A stretch of DNA of 64,000 bases from JAIBAJ01 sp965284645 (GCA_965284645.1 OZ260106.1:2418001-2482000); one strand, 5' to 3'; counted from the stretch's first letter, positions 34,361 through 43,622 are shown. Translations and numbers: made by a program. The notes: generated by a model from the letters alone, not told the origin.

Positions 34361-34517
34361 CAAATCTCATCACCCAAATCCCAAATCTCATCACTCAATC
34401 TCATATCTCATATCTCATATCTCATCACTCAAATCTCATCACTCATATCTCATCACTCATATCTCATATCTCATATCTCATATCTCATATCTCATCACTC
34501 ACATCTCATCACTCACC
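34361..34517. repeat. Heptanucleotide microsatellite (ATCTCAT/CACTCAT)n
   Basis: More than 20 units of 7 bp, mostly ATCTCAT mixed with CACTCAT and CACTCAA. It ends about 77 bp before the promoter motif of the PhnP-like gene. A related TCTAAAA/TCTAATA stretch continues to about 34570. Confidence 0.88.
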
Positions 34518-34593
34518 TTCACCTCTTAAGTCTAAAATCTAATATCTAAAATCTAATATCTAACCTCTAACCCTTTTCTCAACCCAATTTCCT

Positions 34594-34602
34594 TACCTTC
34601 GC
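34594..34602 (+). promoter_or_regulatory. -7 promoter-like motif (TACCTTCGC)
   Basis: A one-base variant of TAnnTTTGC, 16 bases before the GTG start of the PhnP-like gene. Confidence 0.45.
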
Positions 34603-34618
34603 AGCCTAACCCTCACCC

Positions 34619-35395
34619 GTGACTGCCCAAGTAAAAGTTACTTTTTTAGGTACCGGTACCTCCCAAGGAGTGCCTGTAATAGCTTGTCCTTGTGCGATTT
34701 GTACTTCGACAGATCCCCGTGATAACCGTTTGCGAAGTTCAATAATGGTGGAAACACAAGGGAAACGATTTGTAGTGGATACCGGGCCCGATTTCAGGCA
34801 ACAAATGTTGCGTTTTAATCCGTTTGGTGATGTAGATGCTTTTATTTTTACCCACGAACACAAAGACCATATTGCTGGTTTGGATGATGTGAGGGCCTAT
34901 AATTTTAATTTCAAAAAGAATGTGGATGTGTACGCTCATCCTCGTGTTTGGAAAGCGTTCCAAAGGGAATTTCCTTATATCTTTGAAGAACCAAAATATC
35001 CGGGTGTTCCCTTGTTAAATGAACATGTAATCGGACTAGACGCTTTTGAAATAGAAGGCATTACAATCCGGCCAATCGAAGTGATGCATTTTAAACTACC
35101 CGTTTTGGGATTTAGGTTTGGGGATTTTGTGTATATTACGGACGCCAATCATATTTCGAAACAAGAAAAAGAGAAAATTAAAGGTTGCAAGGTTTTGGTA
35201 TTGAATGCTCTTCGCCACCAAAGTCATGTTTCGCATTTTACCTTTCAAGAGGCGATCGACTTGGTGAATGAATTAAAGCCTGAGAAGGCCTATTTTACGC
35301 ATATCAGCCATCAGCTAGGGTTGCAAGAGGAAATGGAAAGCCAACTTCCTCCCCATATTCGCCTTGCTTTTGATGGTTTAAGTATACTTATATAA
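34619..35395 (+). CDS. PhnP-like MBL-fold phosphodiesterase
   Basis: The 258-aa product has the metallo-beta-lactamase fold with THEHKDH (H79, H81, D83, H84), and the N-terminal FLGTGTSQGVPVIACPCAIC typical of the PhnP branch, with a Cys pair that may hold an extra zinc. The FTHISHQLG end is also typical. Relatives cleave cyclic phosphates, but no phosphonate genes are nearby, so the substrate is open. The start is GTG. It directly abuts the rRNA methyltransferase gene. Confidence 0.88.
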   Translation: MTAQVKVTFLGTGTSQGVPVIACPCAICTSTDPRDNRLRSSIMVETQGKRFVVDTGPDFRQQMLRFNPFGDVDAFIFTHEHKDHIAGLDDVRAYNFNFKKNVDVYAHPRVWKAFQREFPYIFEEPKYPGVPLLNEHVIGLDAFEIEGITIRPIEVMHFKLPVLGFRFGDFVYITDANHISKQEKEKIKGCKVLVLNALRHQSHVSHFTFQEAIDLVNELKPEKAYFTHISHQLGLQEEMESQLPPHIRLAFDGLSILI

Positions 35396-36568
35396 ATGGA
35401 GAATAAAGATAATTTAAAAATAATCATCCGCACATTTGCTGGATTGGAAAGTGTGTTAGCCACCGAAGTACTTCGTTTAGGTGGACGAAATATCAAAGAA
35501 TTGGTGAGAGCTGTTCAATGCGAAGGCGATCTCGGATTTGTTTACAAAGCAAATTTTAGTTTGAGAACCGCGATTAATGTCCTAGTTCCGATTTTTGAAT
35601 TTAAGGCTAGGGATGAAGATCAGTTTTACAAAAAATTAAGCGAATTTGCTTGGGATGAAATCCAGACAGTTGATCAAACCTTTGTGATAAGTCCAGTATT
35701 GGGGAATAAATCGGTTTTTAACCATTCTCTTTACTTGGCCCAAAAAACCAAGGATGCATTGGTTGATTTTTTCAATGCCAAATATAAAAAGCGTCCTTCG
35801 GTCGACAAAGAAAAACCAGATATTTATTATAGTATACATGCCGACGATGAGAAGTTTAGTTTGGCTTTAGACAGCAGTGGAGATATTTTGTATAAACGTG
35901 GATACCGCGAAATGGCTTTAGAGGCTCCATTGAATGAGGTATTAGCTGCTGGCCTTGTTCAACTCAGCGGTTGGTCATTGCCTCGCCCACTGTACAATCC
36001 AATGTGTGGATCAGGAACTATTGCTATTGAAGCAGCCTTGCATTCTGCGAATGTTCCACCAGGTTTTTTCAGGGATGGATTTGCTTTCAAAAATTGGAAA
36101 AATTATGATGAAAGTTTATTCGATTTGATTTCCGAAAAAGCCTTGGAGCGAATTAAGGATGATTACATAAAAATACAGGCTTCAGATATTTCAAAAAGAG
36201 CGGTTTCTACGACGAAAGATAATGTTGAAAGTGCCAAAGTGGAGGATTTAGTAGAAATTAGTGTGGAAGATTTTTTTAAATCAGAACCTAATTTGGGTCC
36301 AGGAACGGTAATAATCAACCCCCCTTATAGCCAACGTATGGAGCTCGAAGATGAGAAGGGTTTTTACAAAGAAATAGGGAATACCCTTAAAAGGAATTAC
36401 CCTGGATGTAGGGCTTGGGTATTGACTGCAAACCTAGATGCTGCTAAGTTTATTGGATTAAAACCAACTTGGAAATATACAGTTTTTAATGGGAGTTTGG
36501 AATGCCGCTTTTTGGGATTTGAACTCTACGATGGAAGCAAAAAAGCCGTTAAAAACCAATCAAATTAA
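35396..36568 (+). CDS. THUMP-domain 23S rRNA (guanine-N2)-methyltransferase, RlmL/YpsC-like
   Basis: The 390-aa product has an N-terminal THUMP-type RNA-binding part (residues ~5-160; IRTFAGLESVLATEVLRLGG) and a SAM-dependent methyltransferase domain with NPMCGSGTIAIEAA and the catalytic NPPY near residue 308. This layout matches the RlmL N-terminal half or YpsC-like enzymes that methylate guanine N2 in 23S rRNA. The target base cannot be fixed from sequence alone. It starts right after the stop of the PhnP-like gene. Confidence 0.9.
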   Translation: MENKDNLKIIIRTFAGLESVLATEVLRLGGRNIKELVRAVQCEGDLGFVYKANFSLRTAINVLVPIFEFKARDEDQFYKKLSEFAWDEIQTVDQTFVISPVLGNKSVFNHSLYLAQKTKDALVDFFNAKYKKRPSVDKEKPDIYYSIHADDEKFSLALDSSGDILYKRGYREMALEAPLNEVLAAGLVQLSGWSLPRPLYNPMCGSGTIAIEAALHSANVPPGFFRDGFAFKNWKNYDESLFDLISEKALERIKDDYIKIQASDISKRAVSTTKDNVESAKVEDLVEISVEDFFKSEPNLGPGTVIINPPYSQRMELEDEKGFYKEIGNTLKRNYPGCRAWVLTANLDAAKFIGLKPTWKYTVFNGSLECRFLGFELYDGSKKAVKNQSN

Positions 36569-36684
36569 AATCGGGGAAAGGAAATTTTAAGAGATTTACT
36601 ATTAATTTTTACTTGCAATTTGGTTGTTTAAAATAATTTTTAATTTAGCCCCCCGTTTCTAGGACAAAAACTTCAAACTAAAAA

Positions 36685-38682
36685 ATGAGAAAACTATTTA
36701 CCCTTTTAGCCCTTATCATGTGTGTATCGATGGGCTCTTACGCACAGAAAGATCTTACAAAAGAGGCTTTTGACGTATTCGATGCTCAAGAGTACACCAA
36801 CGCGATTGCCGCACTGAAAAAAGCGTACGGTAAAGAAAAAGATAAGGCAAAAAAGGCCGAGATTATCTTCAAAGTTGCGGAATCCTATCGTAATACCAAC
36901 AACTGGAAACAAGCAGAGGTTTGGTATAGAAAAGCCATTAAGGTGAAATTCCCTGATCCAATTGCTTACTACCAATTAGGTCAAAGCTTGAAGGTAATGG
37001 AGAAATACCAAGATGCCGCTGTAGAATTTGAAAACTACAAATCAAAAAATCCTTCTGATCCAAGAGGAGCTAATGGCGTGGAGTCTTGCACCTTGGCTCA
37101 AAAATGGAAAGATAACCCAACACGTTACCAAATTGAAAACGTGGCTCAAATCAACGGCAAAAACAATGACTTCTGTCCAGCTTTCAGCAAAAAGAACTAC
37201 AAAGAACTTTATTTCACCTCCTCTCGTGATGATGCATCCGGAAAAGAAGTTGACGGATGGACAGGTGCTAGTTTCACCGATATCTTCGTTGCTAAGGTGG
37301 ATAAAAAAGGTAAATGGAGCACTCCATCAGCTCTTGCTGCGCCTGTTAACTCTGTTTTCAATGAAGGCGCTTCTTCTTTAACTCCAAAAGGAACGGCACT
37401 TTATTTTACTCGTTGCGGTGTAGAAAAGAAAAAAGCAATGGGTTGCGAATTGTACAAATCAGATATCAATGGTCAGTCTTTTTCTGATCCAATGCCAATT
37501 CCATTGGGAAATCCAGATTCGGTTCTTGTAACTTCTGGACATCCATCCGTAAATGATGATGAAACAAGATTGTTTTTCGCATCTGATTTGGCTGGTGGTC
37601 AAGGTGGGAAAGATATTTGGGTAATGAACTGGGATAAAGAGAAAAAACGTTGGAGCGCTCCGGTGAACTTAGGACCAACTATTAATACTCCTGGCGATGA
37701 AATGTATCCATTTATCCATGCAGATGGAACCTTGTATTTTGCTTCAAACGGTCATATTGGAATGGGAGGTTTGGATATATTCAAAGCAACTCCGAGCGGT
37801 GATAAGTTTGCTAACGTAACTAATATGCGTTATCCTTTGAACTCAGCTGGCGACGATTTCGCTATTGTTTTCGAAGAAAAGATGGAAAAAGGATACTTTA
37901 CTTCTAATCGCGATGGAGGTAAAGGTGGTGATGACATCTATTCATTTATCCTACCTTCATTGGTATTTAGCCTTTCTGGTACAGTTCGTGATTCAAAAAC
38001 CAAACAGGTGATTGCTGATGCAACTGTGACCTTAGTAGGTACAGATGGTACTTCCTTAGAAACCAAAACAGATAATAAGGGTTTCTATAAATTTGATCTT
38101 GCACCTGCCGCTTCTTACGTGATCACTGCTGGTAAAATCGGTAAATACTTAAATAAAACTGGTAAAACAACTACTGTTGGTTTGGAAACTGATAAAGCTT
38201 TGGTTCATGATTTCGAACTAGATCCAACAGATATAATTATCCAACTTCCAAATATTTACTATGACTTAGCTTCTTGGACCCTTCGTCCAGAGTCGAAAGT
38301 TTCTTTGGATGGTTTGATTGAAACCTTGAACAATAACCCAACAGTAGTGATTGAGCTTGGTTCACATACCGATACCCGCGGTACCGATGAAGCCAACTTA
38401 ACCCTGTCTCAAAAACGTGCCCAATCTGTTGTTGATTACCTAATTGAAAATGGTATTGATGCAGAACGTTTGGTTGCTAAAGGTTATGGCGAATCAGTTC
38501 CAAGGTTAATCGACCAAGCTTCTAGTTTCTTCCAAAAAGGAGACAGAATTACAGACGATTACATTGCCAAATTGAAATCTGATCCAGAGAAAGAAGAGGC
38601 TCACCAAATGAACCGTCGTACAGAATTCAGAGTATTACGTTCAGACTATGTTCCAAAAGCTAAACCAGCTGGAAACAACTAA
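36685..38682 (+). CDS. PorE-like OmpA-family protein (TPR, PD40 propeller, CRD, OmpA)
   Basis: The 665-aa product has a signal peptide (to about residue 20), TPR-like helices (25-130), a beta-propeller of PD40/WD40-like repeats (160-420; e.g. KELYFTSSRDD, TRLFFASDLAGGQGGKDIWV), a carboxypeptidase-regulatory-like domain (425-505), and a peptidoglycan-binding OmpA domain (516-655; ELGSHTDTRGTDEANLTLSQKRA). The same order is found in PorE of the type IX secretion system, although PorE is a lipoprotein. Proteins with this layout are frequent in Bacteroidota, so a T9SS role is only possible. Confidence 0.88.
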   Translation: MRKLFTLLALIMCVSMGSYAQKDLTKEAFDVFDAQEYTNAIAALKKAYGKEKDKAKKAEIIFKVAESYRNTNNWKQAEVWYRKAIKVKFPDPIAYYQLGQSLKVMEKYQDAAVEFENYKSKNPSDPRGANGVESCTLAQKWKDNPTRYQIENVAQINGKNNDFCPAFSKKNYKELYFTSSRDDASGKEVDGWTGASFTDIFVAKVDKKGKWSTPSALAAPVNSVFNEGASSLTPKGTALYFTRCGVEKKKAMGCELYKSDINGQSFSDPMPIPLGNPDSVLVTSGHPSVNDDETRLFFASDLAGGQGGKDIWVMNWDKEKKRWSAPVNLGPTINTPGDEMYPFIHADGTLYFASNGHIGMGGLDIFKATPSGDKFANVTNMRYPLNSAGDDFAIVFEEKMEKGYFTSNRDGGKGGDDIYSFILPSLVFSLSGTVRDSKTKQVIADATVTLVGTDGTSLETKTDNKGFYKFDLAPAASYVITAGKIGKYLNKTGKTTTVGLETDKALVHDFELDPTDIIIQLPNIYYDLASWTLRPESKVSLDGLIETLNNNPTVVIELGSHTDTRGTDEANLTLSQKRAQSVVDYLIENGIDAERLVAKGYGESVPRLIDQASSFFQKGDRITDDYIAKLKSDPEKEEAHQMNRRTEFRVLRSDYVPKAKPAGNN

Positions 38683-38700
38683 ACAATGAATTAACCTATA

Positions 38701-38737
38701 AAACGCATCTGTGCCACGTGTACAGGTGCGTTTTTTG
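38701..38737 (+). terminator. Intrinsic terminator after the PorE-like gene
   Basis: Stem AAACGCATCTGT with ACAGGTGCGTTT (one T-G pair), followed by a T run. It ends 10 bp before the purM ATG, so part of purM's leader comes from it. Confidence 0.8.
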
Positions 38738-38746
38738 TTTGTAAAA

Positions 38747-39934
38747 ATGAGTGAATTGAAATATACCCAACGTGGTGTCTCTGCAGCCAAGGAGGATGTC
38801 CACAATGCAATTAAGAATTTAGATAAAGGTTTATTTCCCAAAGCCTTCTGTAAAATTATTCCGGATTATTTGGGAGGAGATCCTGCATTTTGCAATATCA
38901 TGCATGCGGATGGAGCTGGAACCAAATCTTCACTTGCCTATTTGTATTGGAAAGAAACAGGCGACCTATCCGTTTGGAAGGGGATAGCACAAGATGCCGT
39001 GGTAATGAATACCGATGATTTACTTTGTGTAGGTGCTACCGATTCTATTCTTCTCTCATCAACTATTGGTAGGAACAAGCAATTAATACCTGGAGAGGTA
39101 ATTAAAGCAATAATTGAAGGCACAGAGGAAGTTCTGCAAATGCTTCGTGAAAATGGTGTAGATATTGTACTAACTGGCGGTGAAACTGCTGATGTTGGAG
39201 ATTTGGTAAAAACTGTAATTGTGGATAGCACAGTAACAGCCCGAATGGAAAGAGCCAAAGTCGTTGACAATGCCCATATTCAAGCTGGGGATGTTATTGT
39301 GGGTTTCTCTTCTTTTGGAAAAACTACATACGAGAAGGAATACAACGGAGGTATGGGAAGCAATGGATTAACTAGTGCCCGCCATGATGTATTTAATAAA
39401 CAGTATGCCAAGCATTTCCCTGAGTCATACGACAATGCTTTACCCTCAGAAGTAATTTATGTAGGACAAAAACGGCTTACCGATAAGGTTGATATACATT
39501 ATAGAGGCGAAGATTTTAAAATTGATGCAGGAAAATTAGTTTTATCACCCACGCGAACCTATCTTCCTCTTGCCAAAGAGATGTTTAAATCGTTTCGACA
39601 TTATATCCATGGAATGGTACACTGTAGTGGAGGTGCCCAAACCAAAGTTTTGCATTTTGTTGACAATTTGCATATAACCAAAGACAATTTATTTCCCACA
39701 CCACCCTTATTTCAATTAATCCAAAATGAATCCCATACAGATTGGAAGGAAATGTATAAGGTTTTTAATATGGGGCACCGATTGGAAGTCTATGTAAAGT
39801 CTGAACTGGCATCCGAATTAATAGCTTTAGGTAATAGCTTTGGAATAGAAGCTCAAATTGTAGGTTATTGTGAGCCAGCCGAAAAGAAAGGTTTAACCTT
39901 GAGAACAAGTCATGGAACGTATTCTTATGAATAG
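38747..39934 (+). CDS. purM: Phosphoribosylformylglycinamidine cyclo-ligase (AIR synthetase)
   Basis: PurM closes the imidazole ring in purine synthesis, using ATP. The 395-aa product fits the longer PurM form seen in Bacteroidota, with MHADGAGTKSSLAYLYWKE, QDAVVMNTDDLLCVGA and LTGGETADVGD motifs of the PurM/SelD/HypE superfamily. The ATG at 38747 was chosen because the longer frame starting at 38711 begins inside the terminator hairpin. No other purine gene is near. Confidence 0.93.
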   Translation: MSELKYTQRGVSAAKEDVHNAIKNLDKGLFPKAFCKIIPDYLGGDPAFCNIMHADGAGTKSSLAYLYWKETGDLSVWKGIAQDAVVMNTDDLLCVGATDSILLSSTIGRNKQLIPGEVIKAIIEGTEEVLQMLRENGVDIVLTGGETADVGDLVKTVIVDSTVTARMERAKVVDNAHIQAGDVIVGFSSFGKTTYEKEYNGGMGSNGLTSARHDVFNKQYAKHFPESYDNALPSEVIYVGQKRLTDKVDIHYRGEDFKIDAGKLVLSPTRTYLPLAKEMFKSFRHYIHGMVHCSGGAQTKVLHFVDNLHITKDNLFPTPPLFQLIQNESHTDWKEMYKVFNMGHRLEVYVKSELASELIALGNSFGIEAQIVGYCEPAEKKGLTLRTSHGTYSYE

Positions 39935-40023
39935 TATGGTCTGTAAATCAATGGGTTATTAATTTGTTATAGGTTTTTTATGGAAAGTAGACATTGCGGT
40001 TGTCTTGATTGAAAATAAAAATT

Positions 40024-40746
40024 ATGAAAAACCTCCTTCTACTTTCTGTTTTAGCCTTTTTAGGCTTTATTTCTAAATCCCAAAATCCTATTGGTGAAAT
40101 TCGGGGAACCATCTGCGATTCCATTACAAAAGAAACCCTACCGGATGCTCATGTTTTTGTTTTGACAGGGTCTGATTCCATTGCAGTAACAACAAACTTA
40201 GAAGGTGATTTTGTAGTAAAGGGTATTAAGGCTGGTTACTATAATTTGAAAGTTTCCTTTATGGGCTATCAAACCAAATTATTAACTGGAGTGCAGGTTA
40301 TTCCGGGGCAAGTTAAATTTTTAGGAAAAGTGCTGTTAAGTCAAGGGATAGAACTAAAAGGTGTTGTTGTAGAAACAGCGGGAAGGAAAATGATAGATCC
40401 AGACGAACCAAGCGCAATTGTGTTGCTTCCTTGTGATATTTTGAAAAGTCCCATCCAACGTGAAATAACTAAACTTGTGGCGGTGAGTGTTCCTGGGATA
40501 TTGGTAAGTGATAATGGTAAGGAAGTACATTTTAGAGGATCGAGAGATGGTGCTGAAGCCTATTACATTGATGGGGTAAAGGTTCCAAGTCTGGAAGGTT
40601 ATCCAAGTCAGGCTATTGGGAGCATAAAGGTGTTTACTGGTGGAGTACCTGCCCAGTATGGCGATTTAACAGGAGGGGTTATCTCTATTGAAACAAAGAG
40701 CTATTTTGATCTTTATAATGATTGGTTGGCTACTCATCCAGAATAG
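40024..40746 (+). CDS. Plug-only TonB receptor-like protein (no barrel)
   Basis: This 240-aa protein has a signal peptide, a CarboxypepD_reg-like domain (IRGTICDSITKETLPDAHVFVL, EGDFVVKGIKAGYYNLKVSFMGY) and a TonB plug-like domain (VPGILVSDNGKEVHFRGSRDGAEAYYIDGVKV, VFTGGVPAQYGDLTGGVISIETKS), then ends 12 residues later. No barrel sequence follows; the next gene starts after 29 bp. It therefore looks like a natural short form, not a broken receptor. The neighbouring ECF sigma factor and TM/TPR gene suggest a signalling role (inference). Confidence 0.8.
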   Translation: MKNLLLLSVLAFLGFISKSQNPIGEIRGTICDSITKETLPDAHVFVLTGSDSIAVTTNLEGDFVVKGIKAGYYNLKVSFMGYQTKLLTGVQVIPGQVKFLGKVLLSQGIELKGVVVETAGRKMIDPDEPSAIVLLPCDILKSPIQREITKLVAVSVPGILVSDNGKEVHFRGSRDGAEAYYIDGVKVPSLEGYPSQAIGSIKVFTGGVPAQYGDLTGGVISIETKSYFDLYNDWLATHPE

Positions 40747-40775
40747 TCGGATTTTTTATTGTTTTGAAAGGAAAT

Positions 40776-41345
40776 ATGTTTGATTTTTTCTTAAATATAA
40801 AAAAACTTAGCGATGAGGAATTGTTTGGACGTTATCTCCAGACTGGAAGTCCTCGTATGGCTGAAGAATTGTTCAAACGTTACTTTCATATTGTTCTAGG
40901 TATTGCCTTTAAGTATCTGCAAGATAAAGATGAAGCAAAGGATGTTGTGATGTTGGTTTTTGAGAAATTCATGGTTGATTCGAAAGTTCAGGTTGTACAA
41001 AACTTTGGAGGTTGGATTTATTCTACAACTAAAAATACCTGTCTAAACAGAATCAAGGCAAAAGAAAGGCAGCAATTTAGAGAAGGGGAATATGGAAAAG
41101 AATGGCTGGAACACATGGAGGATGAGGAGGAATTGGATCCAAGACTAGACGTTTTACCAATGGCCATGGACGCTTTAGGTAATGAGCAAAGGATATGCGT
41201 CAAACTATTTTATTTGGATAAAAAATCATACAAAGAAATCGTTCAGGTTACAGGATTTTCAGAGCTTCAAGTGAAAAGCTATATCCAAAATGGAAAAAGG
41301 AATTTAAAGAATTACTTAGAAAATCGTAACAATCAAGCAAGTTAA
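40776..41345 (+). CDS. ECF-type RNA polymerase sigma factor
   Basis: The 189-aa product has sigma-70 region 2 (EELFKRYFHIVLGIAFKYLQDKDEAKDVVMLVFEKFM) and region 4 (ALGNEQRICVKLFYLDKKSYKEIVQVTGFSELQVKSYIQNGKRNLKNYL), joined by an acidic linker. I chose the ATG at 40776, which follows a GAAAGGAAAT stretch, over an upstream TTG frame that would overlap the plug gene. It is followed after 3 bp by a membrane/TPR protein that may be its anti-sigma partner. The promoters it serves are unknown. Confidence 0.9.
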   Translation: MFDFFLNIKKLSDEELFGRYLQTGSPRMAEELFKRYFHIVLGIAFKYLQDKDEAKDVVMLVFEKFMVDSKVQVVQNFGGWIYSTTKNTCLNRIKAKERQQFREGEYGKEWLEHMEDEEELDPRLDVLPMAMDALGNEQRICVKLFYLDKKSYKEIVQVTGFSELQVKSYIQNGKRNLKNYLENRNNQAS

Positions 41346-41348
41346 ACT

Positions 41349-42413
41349 ATGGAACCTACCAATTTGAATAAGGGATTGTTTTCAAGACAGGATTGGGAAG
41401 CCTATCTAAAAGGTAATAAGCCATTGCAAGCTAATTTGTCTGATGCGGGAAGGGAGGCAATAGAAGGATTAACGGAAGGTCAATTTTCACCATCTGAACT
41501 TCAAGGCCTGGAAAATCAAATTTGGAAGAAAAGCTTTTTTCAGCAGCATGAAGGATTCATTAAATTTATTGTTCCAATGGTTTTGGGTATAATTTTAGGA
41601 GGATTTATTTTTCTTATGTTTTCCCCAAAGGAATCGAAAGAAGAAATGCAACCGCTTCTTTTGAACCATTTTGATGAAAGTACAGCAGTTCCACCAGTTG
41701 AAAAAAGCAGGGATATTTTAGTGAATGCAGAATCAACGCCAATAGAGGCACAGATAGAAGGACGCGTGGAAAAGCAAACGGTTTTTGAAGAGAAATTACC
41801 CGAACCTAGTTTTTCCCAACTTCCAATTAAAGGGATACAAATGATATCTCCTGTAGGTAAGCCCTCTGAGGTTAAATTAAAGTTTTCGACGATTCAAGTT
41901 CCATTGTTTTATGTTGGCCAATATAAATGGGTGGATTACGAAAAGCTATTCCCTGAGCAATACAGAGAGAATCGTTTATCAGGCACAGAGGCTTTGTTTG
42001 AGAACAAGTATCCAATTCGAGAGGAAAGCAATTATTATCCAATGAATAAACCAAGTTATAGAGCAAAGGTTTCATGGGCAACTTCATATCTTGAAAAGAG
42101 AAAATATCCCCAAGCCTTAAAGGAAATGAAGCAATTATTGAATTTAATGCCGGAGGATGTTAATTTGAATTTTTATTCGGGTATTTTAGAGTTTCAGATT
42201 GGGGAGTTTGATTCGGCTTTGAAGCGCTTTGAATTGACCAAGACCATATATCCGCCTCTGTTTTACCAAGAGGCAGCTTGGTACCAGGCTTTATGCTTAA
42301 AGGAATTAGGAAGAAATGAGGAGGCCAAGCAAAGGTTAGTTGAAATAGTATCTATGGATGGATTTTATTCTCAAGATGCGGCAAAAGAGTTGGAAGAAAT
42401 GGATGCCAATTAA
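41349..42413 (+). CDS. Single-pass membrane protein with C-terminal TPR repeats, possible anti-sigma factor
   Basis: The 354-aa product has a ~70-residue N-terminal cytoplasmic part, one membrane helix at about 72-91 (FIKFIVPMVLGIILGGFIFL), a Pro/Glu-rich linker, and TPR-like helices at 230-350 (ARVSWATSYLEKRKYPQALKEMKQLLNLMPED-like pattern). No FecR or zinc anti-sigma motif is visible. Position directly after an ECF sigma gene with a 3-bp gap suggests that the N-terminal part binds the sigma factor and the TPR part senses something in the periplasm. This is inference. Confidence 0.65.
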   Translation: MEPTNLNKGLFSRQDWEAYLKGNKPLQANLSDAGREAIEGLTEGQFSPSELQGLENQIWKKSFFQQHEGFIKFIVPMVLGIILGGFIFLMFSPKESKEEMQPLLLNHFDESTAVPPVEKSRDILVNAESTPIEAQIEGRVEKQTVFEEKLPEPSFSQLPIKGIQMISPVGKPSEVKLKFSTIQVPLFYVGQYKWVDYEKLFPEQYRENRLSGTEALFENKYPIREESNYYPMNKPSYRAKVSWATSYLEKRKYPQALKEMKQLLNLMPEDVNLNFYSGILEFQIGEFDSALKRFELTKTIYPPLFYQEAAWYQALCLKELGRNEEAKQRLVEIVSMDGFYSQDAAKELEEMDAN

Positions 42414-42470
42414 TGGTAATCTGGAGAAGGAATGATTAGAATGGTTTTCTTTGCATCCTAATCAAGGCAA

Positions 42471-43622
42471 ATGGCAAAAATTCTGGTAATTGATGATGAA
42501 AGGGCTATCCGAAATAGTCTAAAAGATATTCTAAGTTATGAGAACCATACAGTAGAAGATGCTGCTGATGGTATTTCAGGTTTGGAGTTGATAAAGCAGA
42601 ACAAGTACGATTTGGTCCTTTCAGATATAAAAATGCCTGGTTTGGATGGACTAGAATTGCTCCAAAAGTTGGAAGAGATAGAACCTCATCCCACTGTTGT
42701 AATGATTTCAGGCCATGGAAATATAGAAACCGCGGTGGAATCCATAAAACGAGGCGCTTTTGATTTTATTCCAAAACCATTGGATTTGAATAGGCTTTTG
42801 GTTACCGTTCGAAATGCATTGGATAAAGAAAAGTTAGTAAGTGAAACCAAAACATTAAAAAAGAAGGTTGGTGGAAAATACAATATGATAGGAGATAGTT
42901 TGGCCTTGAAGCAGGTTAAAGAAATGATTGATAAATTAGCTCCTACAGATGCAAGGGTTTTGATTTTGGGGCCGAACGGAAGTGGGAAGGAGCTCGTAGC
43001 AAGGGAAATTCACGAAAAAAGTCTTAGAGTAGCGGGTCCCTTTGTGGAGGTAAATTGTGCAGCTATTCCTTCCGAGTTGATTGAAAGCGAATTATTTGGA
43101 CATGAAAAGGGAGCCTTTACATCCGCTATAAAACAAAAGAAAGGAAATTTTGAGCAGGCAGAAGGAGGCACCTTGTTTTTGGACGAGATAGGAGATATGT
43201 CCTTGTCAGCTCAGGCCAAGGTTTTGAGAGCATTACAAGAAAATAAAATAATGCGGGTAGGAGGGGAGAAGGAGATTCAGGTTAATGTGCGTGTTTTGGC
43301 GGCCACCAACAAGAATCTACAGGAAGAAATTGCTAAAGGTAATTTCAGGGAAGATTTGTACCATAGGTTAAGTGTGATTGTCGTTAAGGTCCCATCATTG
43401 AACGAAAGAAGGGAAGATATTCCTTTATTGGTAGAATATTTTAGTCAGATGATTTGTAAGGATTATGGCATGGCTGTAAAAAAATTCGACAAAGAAGCCC
43501 TTGATCAATTACAACAAAGAAATTGGACTGGAAACATCAGGGAATTGAGGAATATTGTAGAGCGGTTAATCATTTTAGGGGGATCGCAAATCAATGGAAA
43601 GGAAGTAAGTTTGTATGTATAA
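42471..43622 (+). CDS. NtrC-like response regulator lacking a DNA-binding domain
   Basis: The 383-aa product has a receiver domain with phospho-acceptor Asp52 and Lys102, and an AAA+ sigma-54-interaction-type domain: Walker A GPNGSGKE (167-174), GAFTSA (214-219), Walker B GGTLFLDE (232-239). It ends right after the AAA+ lid at SLYV, so the Fis-type helix-turn-helix is missing, and the sigma-54 contact loop GAFTGA is changed. I recall the same form in other Bacteroidota, so this is a family trait. It may act without direct DNA binding. A promoter-like CTTTGC lies upstream. Confidence 0.88.
   Translation: MAKILVIDDERAIRNSLKDILSYENHTVEDAADGISGLELIKQNKYDLVLSDIKMPGLDGLELLQKLEEIEPHPTVVMISGHGNIETAVESIKRGAFDFIPKPLDLNRLLVTVRNALDKEKLVSETKTLKKKVGGKYNMIGDSLALKQVKEMIDKLAPTDARVLILGPNGSGKELVAREIHEKSLRVAGPFVEVNCAAIPSELIESELFGHEKGAFTSAIKQKKGNFEQAEGGTLFLDEIGDMSLSAQAKVLRALQENKIMRVGGEKEIQVNVRVLAATNKNLQEEIAKGNFREDLYHRLSVIVVKVPSLNERREDIPLLVEYFSQMICKDYGMAVKKFDKEALDQLQQRNWTGNIRELRNIVERLIILGGSQINGKEVSLYV

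Noticed and set aside
34258..34542. 94-aa open frame rich in Ser, His, Ile and Leu
   Set aside because: It is a translation of the 7-bp microsatellite and has no protein-like composition.
38711..38746. N-terminal extension of PurM
   Set aside because: It begins inside the terminator hairpin of the preceding gene; the ATG at 38747 fits the family.
40024..40746. Frameshifted full-length TonB receptor
   Set aside because: No barrel-like sequence is found in any frame between 40746 and the sigma factor gene at 40776, so a short natural protein is more likely.
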